Positions 9,519 to 18,900 are shown, numbered from the stretch's first letter. The stretch: 64,000 nucleotides of DNA from Streptomyces sp. ST2-7A (GCF_021390475.1 NZ_JAJUWS010000020.1:42464-106463); one strand, 5' to 3'. Translations and numbers: made by a program. Notes: a model not told the origin generated them from the letters alone.

Positions 9519-12449
9519 ATGACAGAGACGACGAGCGGTTCGGCACGGGGTTCACGCGGCAAGGGAACCAAGTCCGGCGGCAAGGGCGCGGCCCCCAAGG
9601 GCATGCGCATGGAGCGCATCCACACCACCCCCGGCGTGCACCCGTACGAGGAGGTGGTCTGGGAGCGGCGCGACGTCGTCATGACCAACTGGCGCGACGG
9701 CTCGGTCAACTTCGAGCAGCGCGGCGTGGAGTTCCCCGACTTCTGGTCGGTGAACGCGGTCAACATCGTCACCAGCAAGTACTTCCGCGGCGCCGTCGGC
9801 ACCCCCCAGCGGGAGACCGGCCTCAAGCAGCTGATCGACCGGGTCGTGGGCACCTACCGCCGAGCGGGGGAGGAGCACGGCTACTTCGCCTCCCCGGCCG
9901 ACGCCGAGATCTTCGACCACGAGCTGACCCACGCCCTGCTGCACCAGGTCTTCAGCTTCAACTCCCCGGTCTGGTTCAACGTCGGGACCAAGCAGCCCCA
10001 GCAGGTCAGCGCCTGCTTCATCCTCTCCGTGGACGACTCCATGGAGTCGATCCTGGACTGGTACAAGGAAGAGGGGATGATCTTCAAGGGGGGCTCCGGC
10101 GCCGGCCTGAACCTCTCCCGCATCCGCTCCTCCAAGGAACTGCTCTCCTCCGGGGGCAACGCCTCCGGACCCGTCTCCTTCATGCGCGGCGCCGACGCCT
10201 CCGCCGGCACCATCAAGTCCGGTGGCGCCACCCGTCGGGCCGCGAAGATGGTCGTGCTGGACGTCGACCACCCCGACATCGAGGCCTTCATCGAGACGAA
10301 GGTCAAGGAGGAGGAGAAGATCCGCGCCCTGCGCGACGCGGGCTTCGACATGGACCTCGGCGGGGACGACATCACCTCCGTCCAGTACCAGAACGCCAAC
10401 AACTCGGTCCGGGTCACCGACGACTTCATGCGGGCCGTCGAGAGCGATTCGACGTTCGGACTGCGCGGCCGGATGACCGGCGAGGTCATCGAGGAGGTCG
10501 AGGCCAAGACGCTCTTCCGCCGGATGGCCGAGGCCGCCTGGGCCTGCGCCGACCCCGGCATCCAGTACGACGACACGATCAACCAGTGGCACACCTGCCC
10601 GGAGTCCGGCCGCATCAGCGCCTCCAACCCGTGCAGCGAGTACATGCACCTGGACAACACCTCCTGCAACCTCGCCTCGCTCAACCTGATGAAGTTCCTC
10701 CACGACGACGGCGAGGGCATCCAGACCTTCGAGGCCGAGCGCTTCGCCAAGGTGGTCGAACTCGTCATCACGGCGATGGACATCTCCATCTGCTTCGCGG
10801 ACTTCCCCACCGAGAAGATCGGCGAGAACACCCGCGCCTTCCGCCAGCTGGGCATCGGCTACGCCAACCTCGGCGCCCTGCTGATGGCCACCGGCCACGC
10901 CTACGACTCCGACGGCGGACGCGCCCTCGCCGGTGCCATCACCTCCCTGATGACCGGCACCGCCTACCGCCGCTCCGCCGAACTGGCCGCCGTCGTCGGC
11001 CCCTACGACGGCTACGCCCGCAACTCCGAGGCCCACCTGCGGGTCATGCGGCAGCACGCCGACGCCAACACCGCCGCCACCCGCATGGACGACCTCGACA
11101 CCCCGGTGTGGAACGCCGCCACCGCGGCCTGGGAGGAGGTGCTGAACCTGGGGGAGAGGAACGGCTTCCGCAACGCGCAGGCCAGTGTCCTCGCCCCCAC
11201 CGGCACCATCGGCCTGGCCATGGGCTGCGACACCACCGGCATCGAGCCCGACCTGGCGCTGGTCAAGTTCAAGAAGCTCGTCGGCGGCGGCTCGATGCAG
11301 ATCGTCAACAACACCGTGCCGATGGCGCTCAAGCGGCTCGGTTACCCGACCGAGCAGATCGAGGCGATCGTCGCCCACATCTCCGAGCACGGTTCGGTGA
11401 CCGACGCCCCCGGCCTGAAGACCGAGCACTACGAGGTCTTCGACTGCGCCATGGGCGAGCGCTCGATCTCCGCCATGGGCCACGTGCGGATGATGGCCGC
11501 CGCCCAGCCGTTCCTCAGCGGCGCCATCTCCAAGACCTGCAACGTCCCGGAGACCGCCACCGTGGAGGAGATCGAGGAGATCTACTTCCAGGGCTGGAAG
11601 CTGGGGCTGAAGGCGCTGGCGATCTACCGCGACAACTGCAAGGTCGGTCAGCCGCTGTCGGCGAAGAAGAAGACCGACCCGGCGAGCGGCACCACCACGG
11701 TCGTCACGACCGCCCCCGCCGCGCAGACCCCCGCCCCCGCCGCACCGGCGACGGTGGAGCACCACCCGGTGCGCAAGCGCCTGCCGAAGGGACGTCCCGG
11801 CATCACCACGTCTTTCACCGTCGCCGGCGCCGAGGGCTACATGACGGCCAACTCCTACCCGGACGACGGGCTGGGCGAGGTCTTCCTGAAGATGTCCAAG
11901 CAGGGCTCCACCCTGGCGGGCATGATGGACGCCTTCTCCATCGCCGTCTCCGTCGGCCTCCAGTACGGCGTGCCGCTGGAGACCTACGTCTCGAAGTTCA
12001 CCAACATGCGCTTCGAGCCGGCCGGCATGACGGATGACACCGATGTCCGGATGGCGCAGTCGATCGTCGACTACATCTTCCGCCGCCTCGCGCTGGACTT
12101 CCTGCCGTTCGAGACCCGTTCAGCCCTGGGCATCCACACCGCCGAGGAGCGTCGTCGCCACCTGGAGACCGGCTCCTACGAGGGCGGTGACACCGAGGTG
12201 GACGTCGAGGGACTGTCCCAGTCCGCCCCCGCCGCGCCCGCCGTTCCCCCCTCTCCGGCGCTCCCGCCGCAGCCGGTGCGGGTGGATCGGGCCGCACCCG
12301 GTCAGGTCCGCACCAGCGCCGAGCTGGTGGAGATGCAGCTCGGGGTGAGCGCCGACGCACCGCTGTGCTTCTCCTGCGGAACCAAGATGCAGCGGGCCGG
12401 CAGCTGCTACATCTGCGAGGGCTGCGGCTCCACCAGCGGTTGCAGCTGA
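9519..12449 (+). CDS. nrdJ: NrdJ, adenosylcobalamin-dependent class II ribonucleotide reductase
   Basis: Oxygen-independent class II reductase of 976 residues that makes deoxynucleotides for replication and repair with coenzyme B12 as radical source. The thiyl-radical cysteine is C372 in NPCSE, with C166 (SACFILSV) and C383 (TSCNLASLNL) as the redox pair; the 11-residue gap from C372 to C383 matches other class II enzymes. The loop APTGTIGLAMGCDTTGIEP is also present. The C-terminus carries a four-cysteine CFSCGTKM...CYICEGCG ribbon and a terminal GCS for thioredoxin-dependent reduction. The ATG at 9519 has AAGAGGGAG before it. A Pro/Ala linker (about residues 730-745) joins core and tail. 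Transcribed with nrdR; a strong hairpin follows at 12494. Confidence 0.97.
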   Translation: MTETTSGSARGSRGKGTKSGGKGAAPKGMRMERIHTTPGVHPYEEVVWERRDVVMTNWRDGSVNFEQRGVEFPDFWSVNAVNIVTSKYFRGAVGTPQRETGLKQLIDRVVGTYRRAGEEHGYFASPADAEIFDHELTHALLHQVFSFNSPVWFNVGTKQPQQVSACFILSVDDSMESILDWYKEEGMIFKGGSGAGLNLSRIRSSKELLSSGGNASGPVSFMRGADASAGTIKSGGATRRAAKMVVLDVDHPDIEAFIETKVKEEEKIRALRDAGFDMDLGGDDITSVQYQNANNSVRVTDDFMRAVESDSTFGLRGRMTGEVIEEVEAKTLFRRMAEAAWACADPGIQYDDTINQWHTCPESGRISASNPCSEYMHLDNTSCNLASLNLMKFLHDDGEGIQTFEAERFAKVVELVITAMDISICFADFPTEKIGENTRAFRQLGIGYANLGALLMATGHAYDSDGGRALAGAITSLMTGTAYRRSAELAAVVGPYDGYARNSEAHLRVMRQHADANTAATRMDDLDTPVWNAATAAWEEVLNLGERNGFRNAQASVLAPTGTIGLAMGCDTTGIEPDLALVKFKKLVGGGSMQIVNNTVPMALKRLGYPTEQIEAIVAHISEHGSVTDAPGLKTEHYEVFDCAMGERSISAMGHVRMMAAAQPFLSGAISKTCNVPETATVEEIEEIYFQGWKLGLKALAIYRDNCKVGQPLSAKKKTDPASGTTTVVTTAPAAQTPAPAAPATVEHHPVRKRLPKGRPGITTSFTVAGAEGYMTANSYPDDGLGEVFLKMSKQGSTLAGMMDAFSIAVSVGLQYGVPLETYVSKFTNMRFEPAGMTDDTDVRMAQSIVDYIFRRLALDFLPFETRSALGIHTAEERRRHLETGSYEGGDTEVDVEGLSQSAPAAPAVPPSPALPPQPVRVDRAAPGQVRTSAELVEMQLGVSADAPLCFSCGTKMQRAGSCYICEGCGSTSGCS

Positions 12450-12493
12450 TGACCGAGGCCCCTCGGGAGGGGTGAGGAAGCGAAGGACCCGTC

Positions 12494-12531
12494 GGGGGCG
12501 GTGGAACCGGGAGACCGGTTCCCCCGCCCCC
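12494..12531 (+). terminator. Hairpin terminator after nrdJ
   Basis: Stem of 17 bases (12494-12510 with 12515-12531) with one mismatch and a GAGA loop, 45 bases after the nrdJ stop. No T-run follows, as is common for Streptomyces terminators. Confidence 0.7.
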
Positions 12532-12661
12532 GGCATCCGTGTCCCCCGGTATTGGTTCCGACCGGCGTGCCCCGGCCCCGCGCGCGTGCGGTGCCGCCGT
12601 GCGCCGGTCGGGCTTCCCCCGTCCGGCGTCCACCGGGCCCCCGGGGCCGTACGATGGCGCG

Positions 12662-13270
12662 GTGCTGGTCAAGTGGATTCGCTGCAACGTCGTCGAACGG
12701 ACCGGTTTCGAGCGGGGGCAGCGGAAGTGGGCGGGACTCCTCGGCGAGCCCGGCTTCCGCGGGCAGGGCGGTGGGTGGAGCCGGAGCGATCCGGAGGTGG
12801 CGCACGTCTTCTGCTTCTGGGAGAGCCGCGCGCTCTACGACTCGTTCATGGCGCGCTCCCACGCCCGCCTGGCCTCCTCCCAGGCCGGCACCCATCGCGA
12901 CGCAAGGGTGCGGCTCTTCGAGTACCGTTTCGACGTCAAGATGGGCTTCGAGCCACGCTTCACCGACGTGGACCTGCTGCGGGTGGCGCACTGCCGCGTC
13001 CACGAGGACCGCACCGAGCACTTCTCGCTCATGCAGCGGAAGGTCTGGAACCCCGCCATGGCCGGCAGCCCCGGCATGGTCCGCGGGGTCTTCGCCGAGG
13101 CGGAGGCGGACCGGGAGTTCCTCGTCCTGTCCATGTGGGACTCGGCCGCCGAGCGCGCCAAGTACCGAACGGAACGGGTGGAACGCCTGGTGCTGCGCGC
13201 CGGCACCGGTGCCGACCTGGCCGCCCTCGCCGGGGACGTGATCGACCTGGAACCCGCCTGGACCGTGTGA
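12662..13270 (+). CDS. YdbC-like protein (DUF4937)
   Basis: Protein of 202 residues of the YdbC/DUF4937 type, with the typical opening [10 protein letters not shown] and a repeated ferredoxin-like half: residues ~1-95 ([10 protein letters not shown]...[12 protein letters not shown]) and ~96-195 (LLRVAHCRV...[16 protein letters not shown]). Function is unknown; the fold suggests an ABM/monooxygenase-like dimer, but no catalytic residues can be named. The GTG at 12662 is preferred because a -10 TACGAT (12650-12655) sits six bases before it, predicting a leaderless mRNA; no ribosome site is visible. It lies between nrdJ and rnhB on the same strand. Confidence 0.8.
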   Translation: MLVKWIRCNVVERTGFERGQRKWAGLLGEPGFRGQGGGWSRSDPEVAHVFCFWESRALYDSFMARSHARLASSQAGTHRDARVRLFEYRFDVKMGFEPRFTDVDLLRVAHCRVHEDRTEHFSLMQRKVWNPAMAGSPGMVRGVFAEAEADREFLVLSMWDSAAERAKYRTERVERLVLRAGTGADLAALAGDVIDLEPAWTV

Positions 13271-13559
13271 GAACGGGGCTGGTGCGGGGATCGCGGCTCC
13301 GACGCCGCCGGGGTGGCGGCGTGCCCCGGGACGACAGTGGGCGGGACCGATCACCGGGGAGACGCCCGCCGGGTCCGGGACGGGCCGGTGTGTTCCCTCC
13401 GCCCCACGGGGCCCGGCACGGCGCCGCCCCGTCACGTTCCCGCGTCCCCGGGAACGTCGGTTCCACCGAGGGGCGGGTCCGCACCGCGCCGGCCACCGGG
13501 ATGCCCGAGGGGCATCGGGTTCGGGGAGGCCCCGGCGGGGCCCTAGGGTGGACGACGCC

Positions 13560-14354
13560 ATGTCGACTTCCCCCATTACCCGGTCCGCCGGTTCCGCGCC
13601 CACCGGTTCGCGATCCGCCACCCGTCGGCAGCCCACCGCCCGACCCGTTCCCGACCACGGGGTGGAGCGTTCGCTGCGCGCCCGCACCGGCGCCCGCCTG
13701 GTGGCGGGGGTCGACGAGGTCGGACGCGGCGCGTGGGCCGGCCCGGTCACCGTCTGCGCGGCGGTCACCGGGTTGCGCCGGCCACCGGACGGCCTGACCG
13801 ACTCCAAACTGCTCTCCCCGGCCCGCCGTGTCGGGATGGCCGCCCAACTGGAAGAGTGGGTCACCTCCCACGCACTGGGCCACGCCTCCCCGGAGGAGAT
13901 CGACACCCTCGGCATGACGGCCGCCCTGCGGCTGGCCGCCATCCGCGCGCTGGAGGCCCTGCCCGAGCGGCCCGACGCCGTCATCCTCGACGGCAGCCAC
14001 GACTACCTCGGCCCACCCTGGACCGTGCGCACCGTGGTCAAGGGCGACCTGTCCTGTGTCCCGGTGGCGGCGGCCTCCGTGCTCGCCAAGGTGGATCGGG
14101 ACGGTCGGCTCGCCGAACTGGGCCGCGACCACCCCGACTTCGCCTTCGAACGCAACTCCGGCTATCCCTCGCCCACCCACCGCGCGGCGCTGGAACGGCT
14201 GGGGCCGACCCCGCATCACCGCCTGAGCTGGTCCTATCTGGACGCGCTGCCGCGTTGGCGACATCTGAGGAAGCCGGCCCCCGCCACCGTACGGAGCCGA
14301 CCCCACGGCGCCGCGGCGGACGCTCCGGCCCCGGGACAACTCGGCATGTTCTGA
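13560..14354 (+). CDS. rnhB: Ribonuclease HII
   Basis: Removes RNA from RNA-DNA hybrids and single misincorporated ribonucleotides, 264 residues. The catalytic acids are D52 and E53 ([15 protein letters not shown]), D144 ([10 protein letters not shown]) and D163 (VVKGDLS); the [10 protein letters not shown] and [15 protein letters not shown] segments follow as in E. coli RnhB. The ATG at 13560 is chosen over a GTG at 13548 because the latter lies inside a -10-like TAGGGT (13544-13549). About 40 basic, Thr/Ser-rich residues precede the domain. The C-terminus ends in the β-clamp-like QLGMF, common in RNase HII. It converges with recQ, 81 bases away. Confidence 0.95.
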   Translation: MSTSPITRSAGSAPTGSRSATRRQPTARPVPDHGVERSLRARTGARLVAGVDEVGRGAWAGPVTVCAAVTGLRRPPDGLTDSKLLSPARRVGMAAQLEEWVTSHALGHASPEEIDTLGMTAALRLAAIRALEALPERPDAVILDGSHDYLGPPWTVRTVVKGDLSCVPVAAASVLAKVDRDGRLAELGRDHPDFAFERNSGYPSPTHRAALERLGPTPHHRLSWSYLDALPRWRHLRKPAPATVRSRPHGAAADAPAPGQLGMF

Positions 14355-14435
14355 GCCCCGGACGCGCGAGCCCGGTCCCGCGCGGCCCGGCCGGCCGTAA
14401 CGGGAACCGGGCCGGCGTCCGACCCCGCCCGGGGC

Positions 14436-16691
14436 TCAGCCCTGCACGGCGAGGACCAGGGGCAGCACCCCCGGCGCGCCGCCCCGCCGCAGCAGCCGGG
14501 ACGCCACCGCCAGTGTCCAACCGGTCTCGGTCCAGTCGTCCACCAGGAACACCGGGCCGTCGAGCGAGGGCAGCGCGGCGGACAGGTCGGCGTCGGGTAC
14601 CAACGACTCGTGCAGCGTTCGCAGCCGCTGCGCGCTGTTGCTGCGGGGCGTGTGCGGGCCGTTGACCGCCACCGATCCCAGCAGTGGCATCCGACCCACC
14701 TCGGCGACGCGCGCCCCCAGGCTCGCCACCAACCGGGGCCGGTCCCGGGAGGCCACGGTGACCACGCCGATCGGCCTGGCCGGGGCGTCCGGATCGCCGG
14801 AGGCCCAACCGCCGGGCCCCCGCGCCCAGTCGGCCAGCACCTCCACCACCGCTCGCAGGACGTCGTCCGGGACCGGCCCGTCCGCCCCCCGGTTGCCCAG
14901 CAGGGGACGCAGCCGGTCGCCCCACCCCAGGTCGGAGAGGCGACCCAGGGCCCGCCCGGGCGCGTGCTGTTCGCCGGCGGGGATTTTGCCGCGCAGATCC
15001 ACACCGACCGCCTGCATGCCGGTGGGCCACATCCGGCGCGGCTCGATCGGTACGCCGGGGCGGCGCAGGTCACGGCGGGAGGCGGCCAGGGCCTCCTCCT
15101 CCACCGACGCGTCGAAGCGGGCGCCCGCGCAGTTGTCACAGCGACCACAGGGCCGGGCACCCTCGTCGTCCAACTGTCGCCGCAGATACTCCATACGGCA
15201 GTCGGACAGGTCGGCGTACTCCAGCATGGCGCGCTCCTCCTCGGCACGCCGCCTCGCCACCCGCTCGTACCGCTCGGTGTCGTACACCCACGGTTCGCCG
15301 GTGCCGATCCACCCACCCCGCACCCGGCGCACGGCGCCGTCCACGTCCAACACCTTGAGCATGGTCTCCAGCCGGGAACGCCGCAGGCCGACCAGTGGTT
15401 CGAGGGCCGGCAGCGACAGCGGTCGCTCCGACTCACCGAGCACCCGCAGGGTCTGGCGCACCTGCTCCTCCGGCGGGAAGGCCAGGGAGGCGAAGTACCT
15501 CCAGATCGCGGAGTCCTCCGGGCCCGGTAGCAGGATCACCTCGGCGCGGTCGGTGCCGCGCCCGGCCCGGCCGATCTGCTGGTAGTAGGCGATGGGGGAG
15601 GAGGGCGAGCCCAGGTGCGCGACGAAGCCCAGGTCGGGCTTGTCGAAACCCATGCCCAGGGCGGAGGTCGCGACAAGCGCCTTCACCCGGTTGGCCAGCA
15701 GGTCGGACTCGGCGGCGGCCCGCTCGGCGGCCTCGGTGCGCCCGGTGTACGCGGCGACCACGTGGCCGCGTTCGCGCAGGTGGGCGGCGGTCTCCTCGGC
15801 CGCGGCGACGGTCATCGCGTAGATGATGCCGGAGCCGGGCAGTTCGCTCAGTCGTCGATCCAGCCAGGCCAGGCGGTGGGCGGAGTCCGGCAGCCGCACC
15901 ACCGACAGCCGCAGACTCTCGCGCTCCAGGGAGCCGCGCAACACCAGCGCGTGTCCCGTCTCCCGCTCCGTGCCGTCCCTCCCGGTGGCGCCGGTGCCCA
16001 ATTGCTCGGCGATGTCGGCGGTGACCCGGGCGTTGGCGGTCGCCGTGGTGGCCAGGACGGGTACCCCCTCGGGCAGGTCGGCCAGGACGGTGCGCAGACG
16101 GCGGTAGTCGGGACGGAAGTCGTGTCCCCAGTCGGAGATGCAGTGCGCCTCGTCCACCACCAACAGGCCGGTGCCGGCGGCCAGCCGGGGCAGCACGTTG
16201 TCCCGGAAGTCCGGGTTGTTCAGGCGTTCCGGACTGACGAGCAGGACATCCACGGCCCCTGCGGCGATCTCCTTCTCGATCCCCTCCCACTCCTCGGGGT
16301 TGGCCGAGTTGATGGTCCGGGCCCGGATACCGGCGCGCGCGGCGGCGTCGATCTGGTTGCGCATCAGGGCCAGCAGGGGGGAGACGATGACGGTGGGGCC
16401 CCCTCCCTCGCGGCGCAGCAGGGCGGTGGCCACGAAGTACACGGCGGACTTCCCCCAGCCGGTGCGCTGGACGACCAGGGCCCGGCGGCGGTGTGCCACC
16501 AGGGCCTCCACCGCCCGCCACTGATCCTCCCGCAACACGGCGCCGGGGACTCCGACCAGTTCGGCCAGCACGGTGTCCGCGCGGACCCGCAGCTCTCCGC
16601 CGGGCTCCGGGGACGGGGAGGGGGACGCCGGGGCGTCGGTGGACGGAGGGTCGGAGGGATCGTTGCCGGGAAGCTGTTCCATGGCCTCCAT
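14436..16691 (-). CDS. recQ: RecQ-family helicase with C-terminal phosphoribosyltransferase-like domain
   Basis: ATP-dependent 3'-5' DNA helicase, 751 residues. Walker A TGWGKS (77-82), DEAH box VVDEAHCISDWGHDFRPDY (178-196), motif VI YYQQIGRAGRGTDRAE, then the RecQ zinc site (CRMEYLRRQ...CGRCDNC) in the first 500 residues. There is no recognisable HRDC domain. The last ~140 residues instead resemble a type I phosphoribosyltransferase and end with VFLVDDWTETGWT (714-726), close to the PRPP-binding motif with its two acidic residues. The first of two ATGs (16691; the other is at 16682) is used. The first 35 residues are Pro/Ser-rich. It diverges from the DUF4192 gene, with a large dyad in its promoter region. 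Confidence 0.9.
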   Translation of the reverse strand: MEAMEQLPGNDPSDPPSTDAPASPSPSPEPGGELRVRADTVLAELVGVPGAVLREDQWRAVEALVAHRRRALVVQRTGWGKSAVYFVATALLRREGGGPTVIVSPLLALMRNQIDAAARAGIRARTINSANPEEWEGIEKEIAAGAVDVLLVSPERLNNPDFRDNVLPRLAAGTGLLVVDEAHCISDWGHDFRPDYRRLRTVLADLPEGVPVLATTATANARVTADIAEQLGTGATGRDGTERETGHALVLRGSLERESLRLSVVRLPDSAHRLAWLDRRLSELPGSGIIYAMTVAAAEETAAHLRERGHVVAAYTGRTEAAERAAAESDLLANRVKALVATSALGMGFDKPDLGFVAHLGSPSSPIAYYQQIGRAGRGTDRAEVILLPGPEDSAIWRYFASLAFPPEEQVRQTLRVLGESERPLSLPALEPLVGLRRSRLETMLKVLDVDGAVRRVRGGWIGTGEPWVYDTERYERVARRRAEEERAMLEYADLSDCRMEYLRRQLDDEGARPCGRCDNCAGARFDASVEEEALAASRRDLRRPGVPIEPRRMWPTGMQAVGVDLRGKIPAGEQHAPGRALGRLSDLGWGDRLRPLLGNRGADGPVPDDVLRAVVEVLADWARGPGGWASGDPDAPARPIGVVTVASRDRPRLVASLGARVAEVGRMPLLGSVAVNGPHTPRSNSAQRLRTLHESLVPDADLSAALPSLDGPVFLVDDWTETGWTLAVASRLLRRGGAPGVLPLVLAVQG

Positions 16692-16726
16692 GGAAGCCGA
16701 TACGGGTGGCCGGCGGCGAATCACCG

Positions 16727-16771
16727 TCCACAGGCACCCGCGATGATCGGATCGTCTCGGGTGCCTGTGGA
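16727..16771. promoter_or_regulatory. 45-base dyad between recQ and the DUF4192 gene
   Basis: Perfect 14-base arms (16727-16740 TCCACAGGCACCCG and 16758-16771) around a centre that continues the symmetry (GATGAT-CGG-ATCGTC, one G-T pair and one C-T mismatch). It begins 36 bases before the recQ ATG. Each outer arm ends in TCCACA, the core of the Streptomyces DnaA box (TTGTCCACA): CCGTCCACA on the plus strand and TCATCCACA on the minus strand. It may be an operator for recQ, a DnaA-bound site or a cruciform; I infer none with certainty. Confidence 0.6.
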
Positions 16772-17681
16772 TGACGCGGGAGACGATTTCGTCCCGAGCC
16801 GGCACGGTGCTGCCATGACACGACACCACGAGTCCTCCCGCGGTTCGTCCGACGGTTCCGTGCCCGCCCTCCCCGCCCTGTCCGGCGGTCCGATCGTCCA
16901 CTCCGCACCACGGGAGCGGACGGACCGCGACGCCCCGATCGGCCCGTCGGGCCCCGGGGTCGCATGCGGTCATCCCACCGGTACCGGGCCGAGCGGTGAC
17001 GGGGCCGACCCCGCCGCCGCTCCCGCCCCGACTCCCGGGACGCCGGTGCGTTCGGCTCTCCCCGACGCCCCGCGCCCCCGCACCCCCGGATCCGACGCCT
17101 TCGGTTCCGAGCCCCCCGGCTCCGACGCTCCGGGCCCCGGCACCCCCGGTTTCGGGACTCCCGGCTCCGGCAGGTCCGGGGGGTCCGCCCACGGCCCGAA
17201 CGGCGACGGTGCCGATGTCCCGGATCGGGTCCCGGCCCCTCTCCCGGCACCCGATCCGACCGCGCACCCGGTCGGGCATCCGAGGGGAGTGCCGGGATGT
17301 CGGAGCCGGCGCCCCGGGGTCCCCTTCCGTGTGGCGGCGACCCGTCCACCCGCCCGGGTCCCGCTCCCCGTCGGCGTCCGGATCCCCGCCCCGCGCCGTC
17401 CCGCAGGTGAGGAACCCGGCTCCGGCGCCTGTTCCCTCCCCTCCCGACCGCCCACCGGTCCCCTTCCCGGCGCCACGACGCCCTTCGTCGGCCGGGGTTG
17501 CCGGAGCGCTCCGACCGGCCGCGGTGTCCCCCGTCCGGTCCTCTTCCGGTGCGCCGACGGCCATCGGCCGCTGCCGCGCCGACGGGTGATCGGGACCGGG
17601 ATCCCCGCCCCGATCCCCGCCGGGCACGCGTCCCGACCGTCGCCGTCCCTGCGGCCCGCCCGCACCGAGCCGACCCGACCG
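16772..17681. other. Long spacer or low-complexity N-terminal extension of the DUF4192 gene
   Basis: This 0.9-kb stretch is open in frame with the DUF4192 gene from an ATG at 16815, which would add about 289 residues of Pro/Gly/Ser/Arg-rich sequence with a PGS/PGF-type repeat (about 17090-17180). Codon use is poor compared with the domain that follows (AGG, GGA, TGT and CGA codons appear), and there is no conserved domain. I regard most of it as non-coding, but a long disordered N-terminus cannot be excluded. Confidence 0.4.
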
Positions 17682-17722
17682 GTGACCTCCCGTCGGCCGG
17701 GCACCGGACGACGGGAGGTCAC
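17682..17722. repeat. Perfect 14-base inverted repeat at the DUF4192 start
   Basis: Arms 17682-17695 (GTGACCTCCCGTCG) and 17709-17722 with a 13-base loop. The proposed GTG start is the first three bases of the left arm, so a hairpin here would hide the start codon in RNA; alternatively it is a DNA operator. No T-run follows. Confidence 0.55.
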
Positions 17723-18875
17723 GGCCGGCGACGGAGGCGGGTCCCGTACCGGGGCACCGGATGCCCCGGCCGTCGTCCTGCGCGGTGCGGAGGAGCTGGT
17801 GGACGCGCTGCCCCACCTGCTGGGCTTCCACCCGGAGGATTCGCTGGTGCTGGTCGCCGTGCACCGGAACGGCGGACGGCTCGGCGGGCGGGTGCGCGCC
17901 CCCATCCCGGAGTCCCCGGCGGACTGGCCCCGGGCCGCCGAGGCGGTGGCGGACTGCCTGCTGGAGGGTTCGCGACGGCGTGAGGGGGTGCCCGCCTCGG
18001 CGGTGCTCTATCTGTGCCGGGACCCGAGGTCGGGGGAGTCCCCTCGTCAGGTGATGGAACGCCTGCGTCCGTTCGCAGCGCTGCTGCGCTCCTCCTGCGC
18101 CGCGCTGGCCGTGCCGGTGCATCGGGCGCTCTGTCTGTCCGGCGACCGCTACTGGCCCTATACGGGGCCGGAGGTGTCGGACTGGCCGCCCGAGGGAGTC
18201 TCCCGCCCCCGACCGGGACACTCCGAACTGGCCGCGGTATCGGTCCTGGCGGGTGTCCCGATGCCGCCCACCCGCAGCGAGATGGAACGTCGCATCGCCC
18301 CCGCCCGGGGAGCGGCGGCGGAGGACCAGCTCCGGGCCCTGGACGAGGCGCTCGCCGCGATGGCGCCCCGGGTGCTGGGTGACGAGGCGGGCCTCACGCT
18401 CCTGCGGGAGGAGACCGTCGACCTGGTCCGACGACTGGTGGGCCGGTTCCGTCGCGGCGGGGTCGAGCCCCGACGCGGTTCACCGGCCATGGCGGACACC
18501 CGTGACGACGCGCTGTTGTCCTCGGTGGAGGCGGCCTCCCTCATCCTCGGTCTGCAGGACCGCGAGACGCGGGACCGGGCCGCCGAGTGGCAGGAGGGGG
18601 CCGACGGGCGGGCCGCCCTGAGACTGTGGCGGGCGCTCTCGCGGCGCTGTGTGGCGGAGTACGGCGTGCACGCGGCGGCCCCGTTGACGCTGGTGGGGTG
18701 GGTGGCATGGTCGCTGGGGGACGAGGTGGAGGCGCGGATCGCGCTGGCGCGGGCGTTGGAGACCGACCCGCGCTGTCTCATGGCCGGCCTGCTCCACCAC
18801 GCGTTGAACGAGGGGCTGGACCCGGAGCCCCTGCGGCGCTCGCTGCGGTCACGACGGTCGTTCGCGAGGGACTGA
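17682..18875 (+). CDS. DUF4192 domain protein
   Basis: Protein of 397 residues with the actinobacterial DUF4192 signature from residue ~27: VVLRGAEELVDALPHLLGFHPEDSLVLVAVH, then YLCRDPRSGESPRQVMERLRPFAALLRSSCAAL. The C-terminal part contains TPR-like helices (WVAWSLGDEVEARIALARALETDPRC). Function is unknown; it looks cytoplasmic, with no signal peptide or membrane span. The start is uncertain. GTG 17682 leaves a short leader before the domain, as in related proteins, but has no clear ribosome site; ATG 16815 in the same frame would give 686 residues. It is divergent from recQ and is followed after 31 bases by the Nudix gene. Confidence 0.8.
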   Translation: MTSRRPGTGRREVTAGDGGGSRTGAPDAPAVVLRGAEELVDALPHLLGFHPEDSLVLVAVHRNGGRLGGRVRAPIPESPADWPRAAEAVADCLLEGSRRREGVPASAVLYLCRDPRSGESPRQVMERLRPFAALLRSSCAALAVPVHRALCLSGDRYWPYTGPEVSDWPPEGVSRPRPGHSELAAVSVLAGVPMPPTRSEMERRIAPARGAAAEDQLRALDEALAAMAPRVLGDEAGLTLLREETVDLVRRLVGRFRRGGVEPRRGSPAMADTRDDALLSSVEAASLILGLQDRETRDRAAEWQEGADGRAALRLWRALSRRCVAEYGVHAAAPLTLVGWVAWSLGDEVEARIALARALETDPRCLMAGLLHHALNEGLDPEPLRRSLRSRRSFARD

Positions 18876-18900
18876 TTATCGTCAGGCAGACGACTATGAT
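18873..18900 (+). promoter_or_regulatory. Promoter and imperfect dyad of the Nudix/NrtR-like gene
   Basis: -10 TATGAT at 18895-18900, six bases before the ATG, predicts a leaderless transcript. A possible -35 (CTGATT, 18872-18877) lies 17 bases upstream. Between them a dyad, TCGTC-AGGCA-GACGA with outer AT/AT pairs, spans the promoter and overlaps the DUF4192 stop; it is placed to be an autoregulatory operator. Confidence 0.5.

Noticed and set aside
9552..11765. Minus-strand frame of over 700 codons opposite nrdJ
   Set aside because: Val/Gly/Asp-rich antisense translation created by the G+C bias of nrdJ; no motif.
13548..13562. GTG 13548 as rnhB start
   Set aside because: It overlaps the -10-like TAGGGT; ATG 13560 is better.
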